Of a DNA stretch of 64,000 nucleotides, positions 34,413 through 45,200 are shown in pieces. The stretch lies in NCBI RefSeq assembly GCF_003054045.1, contig NZ_QBKH01000007.1, positions 62,001 to 126,000 of the forward strand, given 5' to 3'. The stretch comes from Sphingobacterium faecium. GTDB lineage: Bacteria; Bacteroidota; Bacteroidia; Sphingobacteriales; Sphingobacteriaceae. The notes below the pieces were generated by a model. It saw only the letters and a list, made by a program, of their open reading frames with translations, had not been told where the DNA came from and did no database searches. Position 1 is the stretch's first letter; each line of letters begins with the position of its first letter. The translations under genes and the position numbers were made by a program.

Positions 34413-37400
34413 ATGAGTTATTTTTACAAAAAAAGTGCGGGACTAGCATTATGCACCTTATTTAGTGCAACATCCTTGTTCGCACAACAAACCATTACAG
34501 GAAAGGTCATCGATGCTAAAGGACCTCTCTCCGGTGTAACAGTTTCTGTCATCGGAACATCTCGCGCTGCCCAAACCAGTCCCAATGGAACTTTCACAAT
34601 TCAAGCTTCACAAGGTGAAACTTTACGATTTACGATCATTGGATACAAAGCATCAGAAATTATTGTTGGCTCAACTAAAACGATTAATGTCACCTTAAAT
34701 GAAGATGCTTCAGCATTAGAAGAAGTCGTAGTGACAGCAATGGGTATTAAAAGAGATGCCAAAGCTTTAGGATATGCTTCCACTACCATCGGTTCCAAAG
34801 AACTAACACAAGCTGGAACAACCAATATCGGTTCAGCACTATATGGTAAAGCACCAGGTGTACAAATCAATTCTGCACCAGGAGGAGCCTCAAGTGCTGT
34901 TAACATACAGATACGTGGTATCAACTCGCTTGCAAATAACAGACAGCCTTTATATGTTGTAGATGGTGTCATGATCAGAAATGATCAACAAGCTGGTTCA
35001 AAAGGTTTAAACAATACTGGAGGTATAACAGATCCAGGGTCACAAGCCATCTGGGGAGATAACCGCATACGTGGAAACGGCATGTTAGACTTAAATCCTA
35101 ACGATATCGAGTCCATGACGATTTTAAAAGGAGCTAGTGCAACAGCACTTTATGGTTCCGATGCCGCGAGCGGTGTAATTGTGATCACAACAAAAAAAGG
35201 AGTCAAAGGTAAAGGACTTGGTATCGACTTTAACTATACAGGTTCTATTGAAACAGCAGCTTTTCTACCTCGACTACAATATGAATATGGTCCAGGATAT
35301 GATGCAGCGACAAATGTGCAAGCAGGAGGAACTGAAGAAGGTTGGATGACAAATGCACTATTTCCTGGAGATAGACTACTAAATTATAATGCTTGGGGAC
35401 AATTTGGACCAAAATATGACGGACAAGATGTACGCTGGTGGGATGGTTCCTTAAGAAAATATTCAGCCAATAAAGGTAATTATGGAGATATATTTGACAC
35501 TGGACACAATAATAACTTCAATTTAAGCCTTTCCAATCAATCTGAGAAAATCAATTATAGATTATCTGCTTCCAATATGGACTACAAGGCAATTGTTCCT
35601 GGAAGCAAAATGAATAAAAGTACCTTCAATTTAAACAGCACGATAAAGCTTGCCGATCGCGTAGATTTAGATGTAGTAGCATCCTATATCAGTACGATTA
35701 CTAAAAACAGACCCGGTCTAATGGGTGATGTATTAGCCTCATATGGTGGTTTTTTCAGTGGCGCAGAAGATGTCGAAAAAATGAAGAATCAATTATATCA
35801 AACCTCTGATGGATTTCGATACAATCCATTTGGATCAAATAGACCAGAAGCTTTCCCAGTCAATTATCGAGGTGTGAATCTACTTAACTATTTCTGGCAG
35901 CAAAAAAGAAATATTTATGAAGAAAAAGAAAATCGATTCTTAGGAAGCACAACATTAAATTGGGGTATATTAGACAAACTCAAATTTAGAGGTCGTCTGG
36001 GAACAGATTTTACAGGATTAAATATCGAAAATAAAGAGCATAACGAATATGCTGTACAGTACAATGCGACAAATAGTACAGGTAAATTTGAAGTTTCTAA
36101 AGGAATATATAAAATCATCTACGGAGACGCCTTACTAACCTATGCAGATAAAATTTCAGATGATTTTGATTTTAGTGTGAGCGGAGGTTTTCAGTCACGT
36201 ATGGAAAATTATGATGATCAGATGTCTAGAACAGAAGGAGGACTTGTATCCGCCAACTGGTTCAGTCTAAATAATACATTTGGTCAAGCAGTAACAACAC
36301 ACGTGAGAAAAGAGCTGGTCAAATATGCATACTTTGGATTACTGAATCTTTCTTATAAAAACTACCTATTCTTAGAAGGTACAGGACGTAAAGAATATTC
36401 ATCGACCTTACCATCAAAAAATAACCCATATCACTACGGGTCAGTAAACACAAGTTTCGTCTTTTCAGAAGCATTTGACCTGCCAGATTTCTTTAACTAC
36501 GGAAAAATTAGGGCATCTTATGGAGTTGTAGGTAACGACGCACCTATCTATGCCTCTAATTTAGCATTTAAACAAACTTCATTAATCACCGTAAATGGAC
36601 CTGTGCCAGCATTGGCTCCAAATTCTTCTTATGGAAATGAAGACTTAAGACCTGAGAAAAAAACGGAAAAAGAAATCGGTTTAGATTTAAAATTCTTTAA
36701 GAGCAGACTTGGTTTAGACATCAGCTATTATGCAAATGCTATCGATGATCAGATCATGCCATTATCAACGGCTTACACCACTGGAGCTTCCACACAATTT
36801 CTCAATGTGGGTAAGATATCCAATAAAGGTTGGGAAGTTGCATTAAGTGGTACTCCTATCAGAAATGATAATTTCTCTTGGAACACAAGATTAAATTTCT
36901 CAAACAACAAATCAAAATTAGACAGACTTATTGATCAAGTACCAAAACTAGTTTTCTACGATGCAGATCAAAGTTCTATCCGTATGGAAGCGAGACCAGG
37001 TGAAACCTTAGGAAACATTTACGTTTTTCCTCGTGCGACAAATGAAAAAGGTGAGTTACTAATATCTGATGATGGAAATTATGTAATTGACAAATCAACC
37101 TATGTAAAAGCAGGAAACATCATGCCAAAAGCAATTGGTGGTTTGACCAATACATTTAACTACAAAAGTTTCAGCTTAGATTTTACAGCTGACTATAGAT
37201 TTGGTGGTCAAATGATCTCGACACCACATAAATATGCATATGGAGCCGGAAGATTGGAGAGCACATTGGAATATCGTGAATCGGGTATTACATTAGACGG
37301 AGTCAATGTCAACACAGGAGCAAAAAATGAAGTCAAGCTTTCTGGAGCAGAATATTACATGAATAACTTTTATTGGGGAAACAATGCTTGGAATGAAAAA

Positions 37401-37661
37401 GCAGCAGTACTTGACAATAATTTCATCAAATTAAGAGAAGTGGTCATCGGATATAATATACCGGAATCAGTAACTCAAAAATTGAAATTAAATAGTTTAC
37501 GCGTGTCTCTGATCGGTCGAAATCTATTCTACTTTTACAGATCTATCAAAGACATAGATCCAGAAGCACCTGTTGGAAACTACTGGTATTCACAAGGCAT
37601 TGATATCGGTTCAAATGCAGCTACTAGAAGTTTCGGTTTCTCTTTAAATGCTAAATTTTAA
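34413..37661 (+). CDS. SusC/RagA family TonB-dependent outer-membrane transporter (copy 1)
   Basis: A 1082-residue TonB-dependent transporter that imports oligosaccharides together with its SusD lid. The order is: signal peptide (to SLFAQQ), a carboxypeptidase-like regulatory domain (about 25-100, ITGKVIDAKGPLSGVTVSV), a TonB box region (LEEVVVTAMGIKR), a plug (GKAPGVQINSAPGG, IQIRGINSL, LKGASATALYGSDAASGVI) and a 22-strand barrel ending in FGFSLNAKF. There is no N-terminal sigma-interaction (STN) domain. It starts 23 nt after the ROK gene. Confidence 0.95.
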   Translation: MSYFYKKSAGLALCTLFSATSLFAQQTITGKVIDAKGPLSGVTVSVIGTSRAAQTSPNGTFTIQASQGETLRFTIIGYKASEIIVGSTKTINVTLNEDASALEEVVVTAMGIKRDAKALGYASTTIGSKELTQAGTTNIGSALYGKAPGVQINSAPGGASSAVNIQIRGINSLANNRQPLYVVDGVMIRNDQQAGSKGLNNTGGITDPGSQAIWGDNRIRGNGMLDLNPNDIESMTILKGASATALYGSDAASGVIVITTKKGVKGKGLGIDFNYTGSIETAAFLPRLQYEYGPGYDAATNVQAGGTEEGWMTNALFPGDRLLNYNAWGQFGPKYDGQDVRWWDGSLRKYSANKGNYGDIFDTGHNNNFNLSLSNQSEKINYRLSASNMDYKAIVPGSKMNKSTFNLNSTIKLADRVDLDVVASYISTITKNRPGLMGDVLASYGGFFSGAEDVEKMKNQLYQTSDGFRYNPFGSNRPEAFPVNYRGVNLLNYFWQQKRNIYEEKENRFLGSTTLNWGILDKLKFRGRLGTDFTGLNIENKEHNEYAVQYNATNSTGKFEVSKGIYKIIYGDALLTYADKISDDFDFSVSGGFQSRMENYDDQMSRTEGGLVSANWFSLNNTFGQAVTTHVRKELVKYAYFGLLNLSYKNYLFLEGTGRKEYSSTLPSKNNPYHYGSVNTSFVFSEAFDLPDFFNYGKIRASYGVVGNDAPIYASNLAFKQTSLITVNGPVPALAPNSSYGNEDLRPEKKTEKEIGLDLKFFKSRLGLDISYYANAIDDQIMPLSTAYTTGASTQFLNVGKISNKGWEVALSGTPIRNDNFSWNTRLNFSNNKSKLDRLIDQVPKLVFYDADQSSIRMEARPGETLGNIYVFPRATNEKGELLISDDGNYVIDKSTYVKAGNIMPKAIGGLTNTFNYKSFSLDFTADYRFGGQMISTPHKYAYGAGRLESTLEYRESGITLDGVNVNTGAKNEVKLSGAEYYMNNFYWGNNAWNEKAAVLDNNFIKLREVVIGYNIPESVTQKLKLNSLRVSLIGRNLFYFYRSIKDIDPEAPVGNYWYSQGIDIGSNAATRSFGFSLNAKF

Positions 37662-37672
37662 TACAAAAAGAA

Positions 37673-39259
37673 ATGAAAAAAATTAATCATATCCTGTTAT
37701 TTGCAAGTCTTCTATTAACCTTATTCAGTTTTCAATCTTGTAAAACCGAATTAGAAGACCGATACACGGATCCCGAACAAACGACAGAACCAAATATTGC
37801 TGCTTTTTTAACGCAGATTTTAAATAACTCCCGTCTCAGATCAGAATACTGGCACTACCGTACCTTTATTTTCACGCACCATGCAAGATATACACAAACA
37901 GCATATTTTGAAAATGAGAATACCATGTATCAGCAAAGTGATTCTTATACAAATGATTATTGGAGAGATTTCTATGCCCCTGGAATGATAGGTGTCTACC
38001 GAGCCATGGAAAGATCATACAATGGATTAACAGCTGAAGAGAAAGCTAGCCGTGATTTATTTATGTACGCAGCTAAGGTCGTATTATACGATCAAGCATC
38101 AAAACTGGTTGATAATTTTGGTGACATTCCATTTTCAGAGGCAGGAAGCTTGCCCCTTACAGATGTCATTAAACTTGGTAAATTTGACGATCAAAAAGAA
38201 TTATACAATACTTTTTTAACTGGATTAAAAGAAGTCAATACCTATTTCAAAACTGCAACAAGCACAAATGAGTTTAATCGTGCAGATATTTTAAACTCCG
38301 GAAATCTGATTAAATGGCGTAAGTATACAAATTCGTTGCGTTTACGTTTATTAATGCGAATTTCAAATGTTGATGAAAATAGAGCAAAAACAGAAATTAT
38401 GGAAATACTCAATAATCCCAATGAGTATCCTATAGTTGATGGATCCAATAACGGCGAGTACAATGCTGGATCTGATGATATTTTATTACAACCTCTTACC
38501 ACATATACCTCAAGTCTAATAGACGCGGTGAGAGAATTACCAAGTCACTATGCACCAGACTATATGTTAAATACAGTCTTAAAAACAGCAGATGATCCGA
38601 GAATGGAAGTATTATTTGATAAGTTTGGAGAAACAGTACAAGGCAAATTTGTTGCTAACAAAACATTCCAAGCAATGCCTATTACTTTTACTGCAGCTCA
38701 GGCAAATGCACAGTACACGAAATATGCGGTGGTTGATTCTGCTACAGCGTGGATAAACTCAAAATTACCAGGAGTTTTGATGACTGCTTCTGAGACCAAT
38801 TTAATCAAAGCAGAAGCACAGGAAAGATGGGGTACAGATGTTGCTGCAAAAACAGCTTATGAAACAGCAGTAAAACAATCAATATCATTCTATTATTACT
38901 TAAATGCAAACAGCTCCCATCAAGTTAAGCTGACTAAACCAAGCAGCGAAGTAATAAATAAATTGATCACAGAATCGAATATTGCATTTTCAGGTGATAA
39001 AATCACGAAATTAAAGCTTATTGGTACACAAAAATGGTTGCATTTTGGATGGTTACAAGCAGAACAGGCGTGGTCAGAATACCGTAGAACAGGATACCCT
39101 ACTCTACCCGCATTCCCAGTCTCGACCTTAAATGGTTTACAAGCTCCACCGGTAAGACTCACATATCCTTCATCAGAAATGACCAACAATTCAGAAAACT
39201 ATCAAGCAGTGCGTGCAAAAGATACGCGCGACACCAAGATTTTCTGGGATGTAAACTAA
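37673..39259 (+). CDS. SusD/RagB-type nutrient-binding lipoprotein (copy 1)
   Basis: A 528-residue surface lipoprotein that binds glycan and covers the SusC barrel. The lipobox is LFSFQSC, followed by the family start EDRYTDPEQTTEPNI. It belongs to the SusD-like group with the KVVLYDQASKLVDNFGDIPF TPR segment and the C-terminal GTQKWLHFGWLQAEQAWSEY signature. Aromatic residues are plentiful but the sugar site cannot be read from sequence. It follows susC by 11 nt and is closed by a perfect hairpin. Confidence 0.93.
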   Translation: MKKINHILLFASLLLTLFSFQSCKTELEDRYTDPEQTTEPNIAAFLTQILNNSRLRSEYWHYRTFIFTHHARYTQTAYFENENTMYQQSDSYTNDYWRDFYAPGMIGVYRAMERSYNGLTAEEKASRDLFMYAAKVVLYDQASKLVDNFGDIPFSEAGSLPLTDVIKLGKFDDQKELYNTFLTGLKEVNTYFKTATSTNEFNRADILNSGNLIKWRKYTNSLRLRLLMRISNVDENRAKTEIMEILNNPNEYPIVDGSNNGEYNAGSDDILLQPLTTYTSSLIDAVRELPSHYAPDYMLNTVLKTADDPRMEVLFDKFGETVQGKFVANKTFQAMPITFTAAQANAQYTKYAVVDSATAWINSKLPGVLMTASETNLIKAEAQERWGTDVAAKTAYETAVKQSISFYYYLNANSSHQVKLTKPSSEVINKLITESNIAFSGDKITKLKLIGTQKWLHFGWLQAEQAWSEYRRTGYPTLPAFPVSTLNGLQAPPVRLTYPSSEMTNNSENYQAVRAKDTRDTKIFWDVN

Positions 39260-39278
39260 TACCTAATATTCAAAAACA

Positions 39279-39319
39279 GCTCATAAAGAAAGCCACTTAA
39301 AGTGGCTTTCTTTATGAGC
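39279..39319 (+). terminator. Hairpin after susD copy 1
   Basis: A perfect 20-bp stem pairs 39279-39298 with 39300-39319. It contains the 12-mer AAAGAAAGCCAC that recurs in the hairpins at 47228 and 48512. It lacks a long T-tract, so partial read-through into the fucosidase gene is likely, as is common between susD and glycosidase genes. Confidence 0.75.
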
Positions 39320-39338
39320 ATTTTATTTATATTTAAAC

Positions 39339-40775
39339 ATGCAAAAACTCAACACGATCATAACAGCTGTGCTCATGGCGACAACCTCCACCCTAGCACT
39401 TGGTCAAGCACATAATGTATCTTCAGGTTATCAAAAACCAACCGACCCCATGGTCATCGAAAATCTGGAACAATGGCAGGACATGAAATTCGGCCTTTTC
39501 ATGCATTGGGGCACATATAGTCAATGGGGTATTGTCGAAAGCTGGAGCTTATGTCCCGAAGACGAAGGCTGGACACAGCGCAAACCTGAACATGGAAAAA
39601 ACTATTTCGATTATGTAAAGAATTACGAAAACCTACAAAAAACATTTAATCCAACAGATTTCGATCCTAAAAAATGGGCCGATGCAACAAAAGCTGCAGG
39701 AATGAAATATGTGGTATTCACCACCAAACATCACGATGGATTTGCGATGTTCGATACAAAAGAGTCGGATTACAAAGTAACATCTCCAAATACACCATTT
39801 TCAACAAATCCAAAAGCAAATATCACCAAAGAAATATTCAACACATTCAGAAATGATGGTTTTAAAATAGGGGCTTATTTTTCCAAACCTGATTGGCATA
39901 CCGATTTTTATTGGTGGAACTATTTCCCGCCTAAAGACCGAAACGTAAATTATGATCCCGCAAAACATCCCGAAAGATGGGAGAAATTTAAAAATTACAC
40001 GTATAACCAGCTTAATGAACTCACTTCAGAATATGGAAAAGTAGATATCCTCTGGTTAGATGGCGGATGGGTAAGACCATTTAAAACAATTGATCCATCT
40101 GTAGAATGGCAACGCACCATTAAAGTCGAACAAGATATAGATATGGATCGTATAGGTACTATGGCTCGTAAAAATCAACCCGGTATTATTGTCGTCGATC
40201 GCACTGTACCCGGCAAATGGGAAAATTATGTTACTCCAGAACAAGCGATCCCCGAACACACCCTAGACATACCTTGGGAAAGTTGCATTACCATGGGAGA
40301 TTCTTTTAGTTATGTTCCCAATGACCAATATAAACCAACTAAGAAAATTGTAGAAACACTCATCAAAATTATTGCAAGAGGAGGTAATTATCTGCTGAAT
40401 ATTGCCCCAGGACCAAATGGAGACTATGATCAAGCAGCTTACGATCGATTAAAAGAATTGGCAGCATGGATACAGATTAATCAAGGGGCCGTATATGCGA
40501 CCAGACCTATTGCACCTTTCCATGAAGGAGACTATTATTATACCAGAAGTAAGGATAGTAAAACGGTCAATGTGTTTCATATCGTAGAAGGTGAAAGTTA
40601 TCAACAACCCGCGCAATATGTCTTTAATCTACCCGATCAGTTCAAAATTAAAGATATAGCCATACTGGGTCATAAAGGAAAATTAAAATGGTCACAAAAA
40701 GATAATCAAATAACAGTGATAAACCCAAATACTAAATTGAATTATGCAACCGTAATTCAAATAAAGAGTAAGTAA
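39339..40775 (+). CDS. GH29 alpha-L-fucosidase
   Basis: A 478-residue secreted alpha-L-fucosidase. The signal peptide ends near LALGQA. The catalytic (beta/alpha)8 barrel shows MKFGLFMHWGTYSQWG, MKYVVFTTKHHDGFAMFDTK (fucose-binding histidines) and the nucleophile motif DILWLDGGW (D241). The region GNYLLNIAPGPNGDYDQAA closes the barrel, and a short beta domain follows. It removes terminal alpha-linked fucose. It directly follows the first ROK-SusC-SusD module and is probably expressed from it by read-through. Confidence 0.94.
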   Translation: MQKLNTIITAVLMATTSTLALGQAHNVSSGYQKPTDPMVIENLEQWQDMKFGLFMHWGTYSQWGIVESWSLCPEDEGWTQRKPEHGKNYFDYVKNYENLQKTFNPTDFDPKKWADATKAAGMKYVVFTTKHHDGFAMFDTKESDYKVTSPNTPFSTNPKANITKEIFNTFRNDGFKIGAYFSKPDWHTDFYWWNYFPPKDRNVNYDPAKHPERWEKFKNYTYNQLNELTSEYGKVDILWLDGGWVRPFKTIDPSVEWQRTIKVEQDIDMDRIGTMARKNQPGIIVVDRTVPGKWENYVTPEQAIPEHTLDIPWESCITMGDSFSYVPNDQYKPTKKIVETLIKIIARGGNYLLNIAPGPNGDYDQAAYDRLKELAAWIQINQGAVYATRPIAPFHEGDYYYTRSKDSKTVNVFHIVEGESYQQPAQYVFNLPDQFKIKDIAILGHKGKLKWSQKDNQITVINPNTKLNYATVIQIKSK

Positions 40776-40802
40776 ATTTTTAATTCCAAAATCATTTTCA
40801 AA

Positions 40803-40837
40803 GCCTACTGTTATAAATCACAGTAGGCATTTTTTTT
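40803..40837 (+). terminator. Terminator of the fucosidase gene
   Basis: GCCTACTGT (40803-40811) pairs with ACAGTAGGC (40820-40828) around an 8-nt loop and is followed by A and eight T residues, a standard intrinsic terminator. Confidence 0.88.
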
Positions 40838-41036
40838 AATAAGCACTCGTATTTCACTATTTATCCATATAATTCATAAAAATTATTACCAAAATAATAT
40901 TTTGAAAAACCTAGCTAATACCTCTCTTCATGCATTACGTTGAGTCAAATCTTAATCTAAATATTTCTATAATAATTAAATCATATTAATTCCCGTGCAC
41001 AAGAAAATTAACTTCTTAAAAAAAAGTAAAAAGTTC

Positions 41037-41070
41037 TTGCATCTTTTAATAATATTGTTGTAACTTTACT
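41037..41070 (+). promoter_or_regulatory. Promoter of the second ROK-susC-susD module
   Basis: TTG at 41037-41039, a 21-nt spacer and TAACTTTACT at 41061-41070. TAACTTTA is one base from the TAnnTTTG consensus. Spacing and flanking bases match the promoter of copy 1, and the ATG follows 23 nt later. Confidence 0.6.
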
Positions 41071-41093
41071 ATTACGGAAAACCAATCCAAATT

Positions 41094-42269
41094 ATGAACG
41101 ATCAAATTATAAAAGCCATTTACTTTCAAAAGCTGCAATCGATTGCACAGCTCAGTAAAACTTTTAACAAAAGTATACCCCTGATTACCAAGTCCGTAAA
41201 CTCATTATTAGAGATGAATTTAATTGAGGGGAATGATCTCGCTGCTTCAACCGGCGGCAGAAGAGCTATTCAATTTAAGATCAATAATAATTTATTAAAG
41301 TATACTTTAGTTATAGCCTTAGACCAGTATTATACGTCCATTTATATCTTTGATTTAGAGAACAATATCATAGCAGAAAACGTTGACATTTACAATCCAC
41401 TAAAAAATAAAGACAAAGCCCTAGATATCATTATCGGTCTAACAGAAGCATTGATCATTTCGTCTAACATCCGTACATCAAATTTCCTAGGCATCGGCAT
41501 CAGTATGCCCGGTTTTGTAGATACGGAAAAGGGAATCAATGATTCTTTTGATAAACAATCAAAATTATACCACATAAAAAAACATATCAGCGAGCATTTT
41601 AATATGCCAACGATTATTGAAAACGATTCTACTTGTATCGCTTTTGCAGAACAAAAATTTGGTGCGGCCAAAAATATAAAAAGTTCATTAGTCATCAATT
41701 TAAATTGGGGTGTTGGCCTAGGTATGATCGTAAATGGACAAATATTCAAAGGATCTAGCAGTTACGCTGGAGAATTTAGCCACATACCACTTAGTGATAG
41801 CAACGAATTATGTTCCTGTGGAAAAAAAGGTTGTTTAGAAGTCGAAGCATCATTAACTGCAGCGGTGAAAAATGTCCAAGCAGCACTAAACGCTGGGGAA
41901 AAATCCAGTTTAGAATCCGAACAACAGAACAATCTTTTGGCGCAAGGAGACGCATTATTAGAAAGTGCTATCAATGGCGATCAACTTGCTGTTGCCAACT
42001 TAGGTAAAATTGGTTATATGTTAGGAAAAGGGATAGCAACATTAATCCATATTCTCAATCCAGAGGTCATTATCATCAGTGGAAGAGGCGCAAAAGCAGG
42101 GACAATCCTGATGCCTCAAATCCAAACAGCCATCAACGAATTTTGTATACCAAGATTGGCCCAAGCAACACAAATCAGAATATCAGAAACCAATAAACAG
42201 GCTCAGAGTGTGGGAACAGCAGCCTTTATTATCGAAAACTTAATACAAACACTAATAAAAACCAACTAA
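41094..42269 (+). CDS. ROK family transcriptional regulator (copy 2)
   Basis: A 391-residue paralogue of the protein at 33214, aligning without gaps. The helix-turn-helix (SIAQLSKTFNKSIPLITKSV) is almost the same, which suggests overlapping operator recognition. The sugar site (IENDSTCIAFAEQKFG) and zinc motif CSCGKKGCLE (C240, C242, C247) are kept. Differences cluster in the middle of the protein (about residues 60-125) and in the helical segment near residue 265. It leads the second susC/susD pair by 22 nt. Confidence 0.92.
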   Translation: MNDQIIKAIYFQKLQSIAQLSKTFNKSIPLITKSVNSLLEMNLIEGNDLAASTGGRRAIQFKINNNLLKYTLVIALDQYYTSIYIFDLENNIIAENVDIYNPLKNKDKALDIIIGLTEALIISSNIRTSNFLGIGISMPGFVDTEKGINDSFDKQSKLYHIKKHISEHFNMPTIIENDSTCIAFAEQKFGAAKNIKSSLVINLNWGVGLGMIVNGQIFKGSSSYAGEFSHIPLSDSNELCSCGKKGCLEVEASLTAAVKNVQAALNAGEKSSLESEQQNNLLAQGDALLESAINGDQLAVANLGKIGYMLGKGIATLIHILNPEVIIISGRGAKAGTILMPQIQTAINEFCIPRLAQATQIRISETNKQAQSVGTAAFIIENLIQTLIKTN

Positions 42270-42291
42270 TTAAATTATTCAACCAATTCGT

Positions 42292-45200
42292 ATGAGTTAT
42301 TTTTACACAAAAAGTGCGGGATTAGCGTTATGCACCTTATTTAGTGCCTCTACCCTATTCGCACAGCAATCTGTTATAGGAAAGGTAACAGATGCTACAG
42401 GACCTGTTTCCGGCGTAACGGTTTCCGTAAAAGGAACAGCACGCGGAACACAAACAGCTGCAGATGGTAGTTTTACCATTCAAGCCGCACAAGGGGAAAC
42501 ATTACGATTCTCTAACGTTGGTTATAAAACAACGGAAATTATTGTTGCCTCAACTAAAACGATTAATGTTACTTTAGCAGATGATGCATCAGCATTAGAT
42601 GAAGTAGTCGTAACAGCAATGGGGATTAAAAGAGCTCCAAAAGAGCTGGGTTATGCCATGAGTACAGTTGGAGCTGAAGAACTTACCAAAACAGGAAGTC
42701 CTAACTTTGCCGGAGCATTATACGGTAAAGCACCAGGTGTCCGTATTTCAGCGGCGCCAGGTGGAGCAACTTCAGGGATTAACATCAATATTCGGGGAAC
42801 AAACTCCATTACAGGAAACTCACAGCCCTTAGTCATAATTGATGGAGTTCCAATGCGCCAAACAACTTTTAATAACTCCGATTATTGGGGTGACCAACGT
42901 GCTCGCGGTAACGGTTTAGAAGATCTGAATCCGGAGGATATTGAAAACATCAGTATTTTGAAGGGTGCTTCTGCAGCAGCGTTATATGGATCTGAAGCGA
43001 TGAATGGAGTTGTTTTAGTCACTACAAAATCAGGAAAAGCCGGAAAAGGTTTTACTATTGACTTCAACGCAACTTATACACATGACCAAATCGCCTATTT
43101 ACCTAGATTTCAAGACGTAAGAGGACCAGGTTTTAATAAATCATATAATAATATTAATCAATCTGATGATATGTTTTATTATTATGGTGCTGAGGATGCT
43201 GTTAATGGCGTTAATCGTGGCGTAATGGATGCAACTGTTAATTTTGGTCCAAAATTCGATGGCCAAAATATTGTATCTTGGGATGGAGTGGTAAGACCAT
43301 ATACTGCGCAAAATTCATATGGGAAACTTTTTAATAATCCTAACAATACGATCTTCAACTTAGCAATTGGAAATACTACAGAGAATTCAAGTACTCGATT
43401 TTCAATTACGAGACAAGATAACCAAATGACTTCTTTTGGATCTTACAATAAAAAAAATATTTTCAATCTAAACAACTCATTTACACTTTGGGGAAAACTA
43501 AAAAATGATATTGTTGTCAATTTTGTTAATCAACATACACATAATAGACCCCTCCTAACAGATCGTCTAATAAACAATTTCACGGGGATGATCTCTACAT
43601 TTGATAACCCAGACTGGTATGCTGAAAAATACCAGACTAGCCTCGGTTACAAATTTGTTACGGGTACAAATCAAAGTTTAACACCATCAGAAAACTTAAA
43701 ACACTTTGGCTATAGATCAGACGTATTAGATTATTATTGGAATACAAGAGCTAAACAATATGATGAATATTCCAACAGGTTAATTGGTTCTTATACAGCT
43801 ACTTATAACATTACAGACAATTTATTCATCCGTGGTAGATTTTCTGCAGATGTAACTTCTCAAAAAACAGAAGACAAACAACCTAACGAGCGACCTCTAG
43901 CTTATGAAAACTCAGGATTCTATTCCTTAGGTAATCAAAATGCAAACATATATTATACTGACTTATTAGCTTCATATAGTAAACAAATCACATCAGATTT
44001 TAAACTAGGTGCAGTAGCTGGTTATACCGCAACTAAAACAGAAGATACTTATGTTCAAAATGAAACAAAAATTGGACTAAGTGTTCGAAATTGGTTTGAT
44101 GTAAATGCCTCAGTTAATCAACCTGTCAGATCAGATAAATATAATTACAAGAACAATATGCTACGTGAAGCAATGTTTGGTACGTTAAATCTAAATGTCA
44201 AAGATTACTGGTTTGTAGAAGGTACTTTAAGAAGGGAAACAATATCAACAATGAATCCTAAAAATAATGTATTGTACTACCCCTCAGTAAATTCAAGTTT
44301 AATTCTTTCAGATGCTTTTCAACTTCCTAGTCTATTTAGTTACGCTAAATTGAGAGGATCATGGGGAGTTGTAGGAAATTATCCAGATATCTATAAGAGT
44401 GCACTATTTTACACCCAAGAAACACTTGGATCACAGGTAGCAAATGGGCCAGCTGTACTATATACAACTGTACCAACAGAAGCATTTGGAAATGAAAATA
44501 TAAAACCCGAGACCAAAAATGAAGTAGAATTTGGTATTGAAACCAAAATGCTAAACGGCAGATTGGGATTAGATATAACCTATTATAATGGTTTGGTTAA
44601 AGATCAAATTTTAAATTATACATTACCATACTCATCTGGTGCATCATCTATTCTTGCCAATGTTGGTTCCCTTCGCAATTCTGGATGGGAGTTTGCAATA
44701 AGTGGTACTCCTATACAACATGAGAACTTCAAATGGAATACCATTCTAAATTTTTCCATGAACAAAAACATTATCAAAGAATTACCTGGTGGGGCAGGCG
44801 AATTACTACATAGAGATTATGATGGTCAAGCTGCTCAACTTGTATCCAGAGTTGGGCAACCCATGGGAGATATCATGGTACATCCACTAAAAATGGATGA
44901 CAATGGAAATAAAATTGTACAGGACAATGGTATCTATCAAGTTGATGCAAATAGCTGGATAAAGGCAGGTAATGCAATGCCTAAGGCTACTGGAGGTTTT
45001 ATTAACACTTTTACTTATAAAAGATTTACACTAGATGCATTACTGGACTTTAGATGGGGAGGACATGTCATGCCAACTGGTATTAATTGGATGATTAGTA
45101 GAGGACTACTAGAAGAAAGTTTAACTGGTATGGATGCAGAACACGGTGGTTTAAGTTACTATAAAGTAGGGACACAAGGTATTGCAACAAATGCCGCACA

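Larger units (their letters stand above)
33148..39319 (+). repeat. Paralogous ROK-SusC-SusD module, copy 1
   Basis: Promoter, ROK gene, susC, susD and terminator in the same order and almost the same spacing as in copy 2 (41037-47261): ROK to susC 23 nt versus 22 nt, and susC to susD 11 nt in both. The ROK proteins are both 391 residues and align without gaps. The first 75 codons of susC are close at DNA level; the barrels and SusD proteins diverge strongly. This is an old tandem duplication with later specialisation. Confidence 0.8.
40776..41093. other. Intergenic region between the fucosidase and the second ROK gene
   Basis: 318 AT-rich nt holding the fucosidase terminator (40803-40837) and the promoter of the second module (41037-41070). 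Nothing else is recognised between them. Confidence 0.6.

Noticed and set aside
34601..34972. A 123-codon minus-strand frame inside susC copy 1, with a similar one at 42651-42836 in copy 2
   Set aside because: These are antisense shadows of the conserved SusC plug; their recurrence follows from the similarity of the two susC genes.
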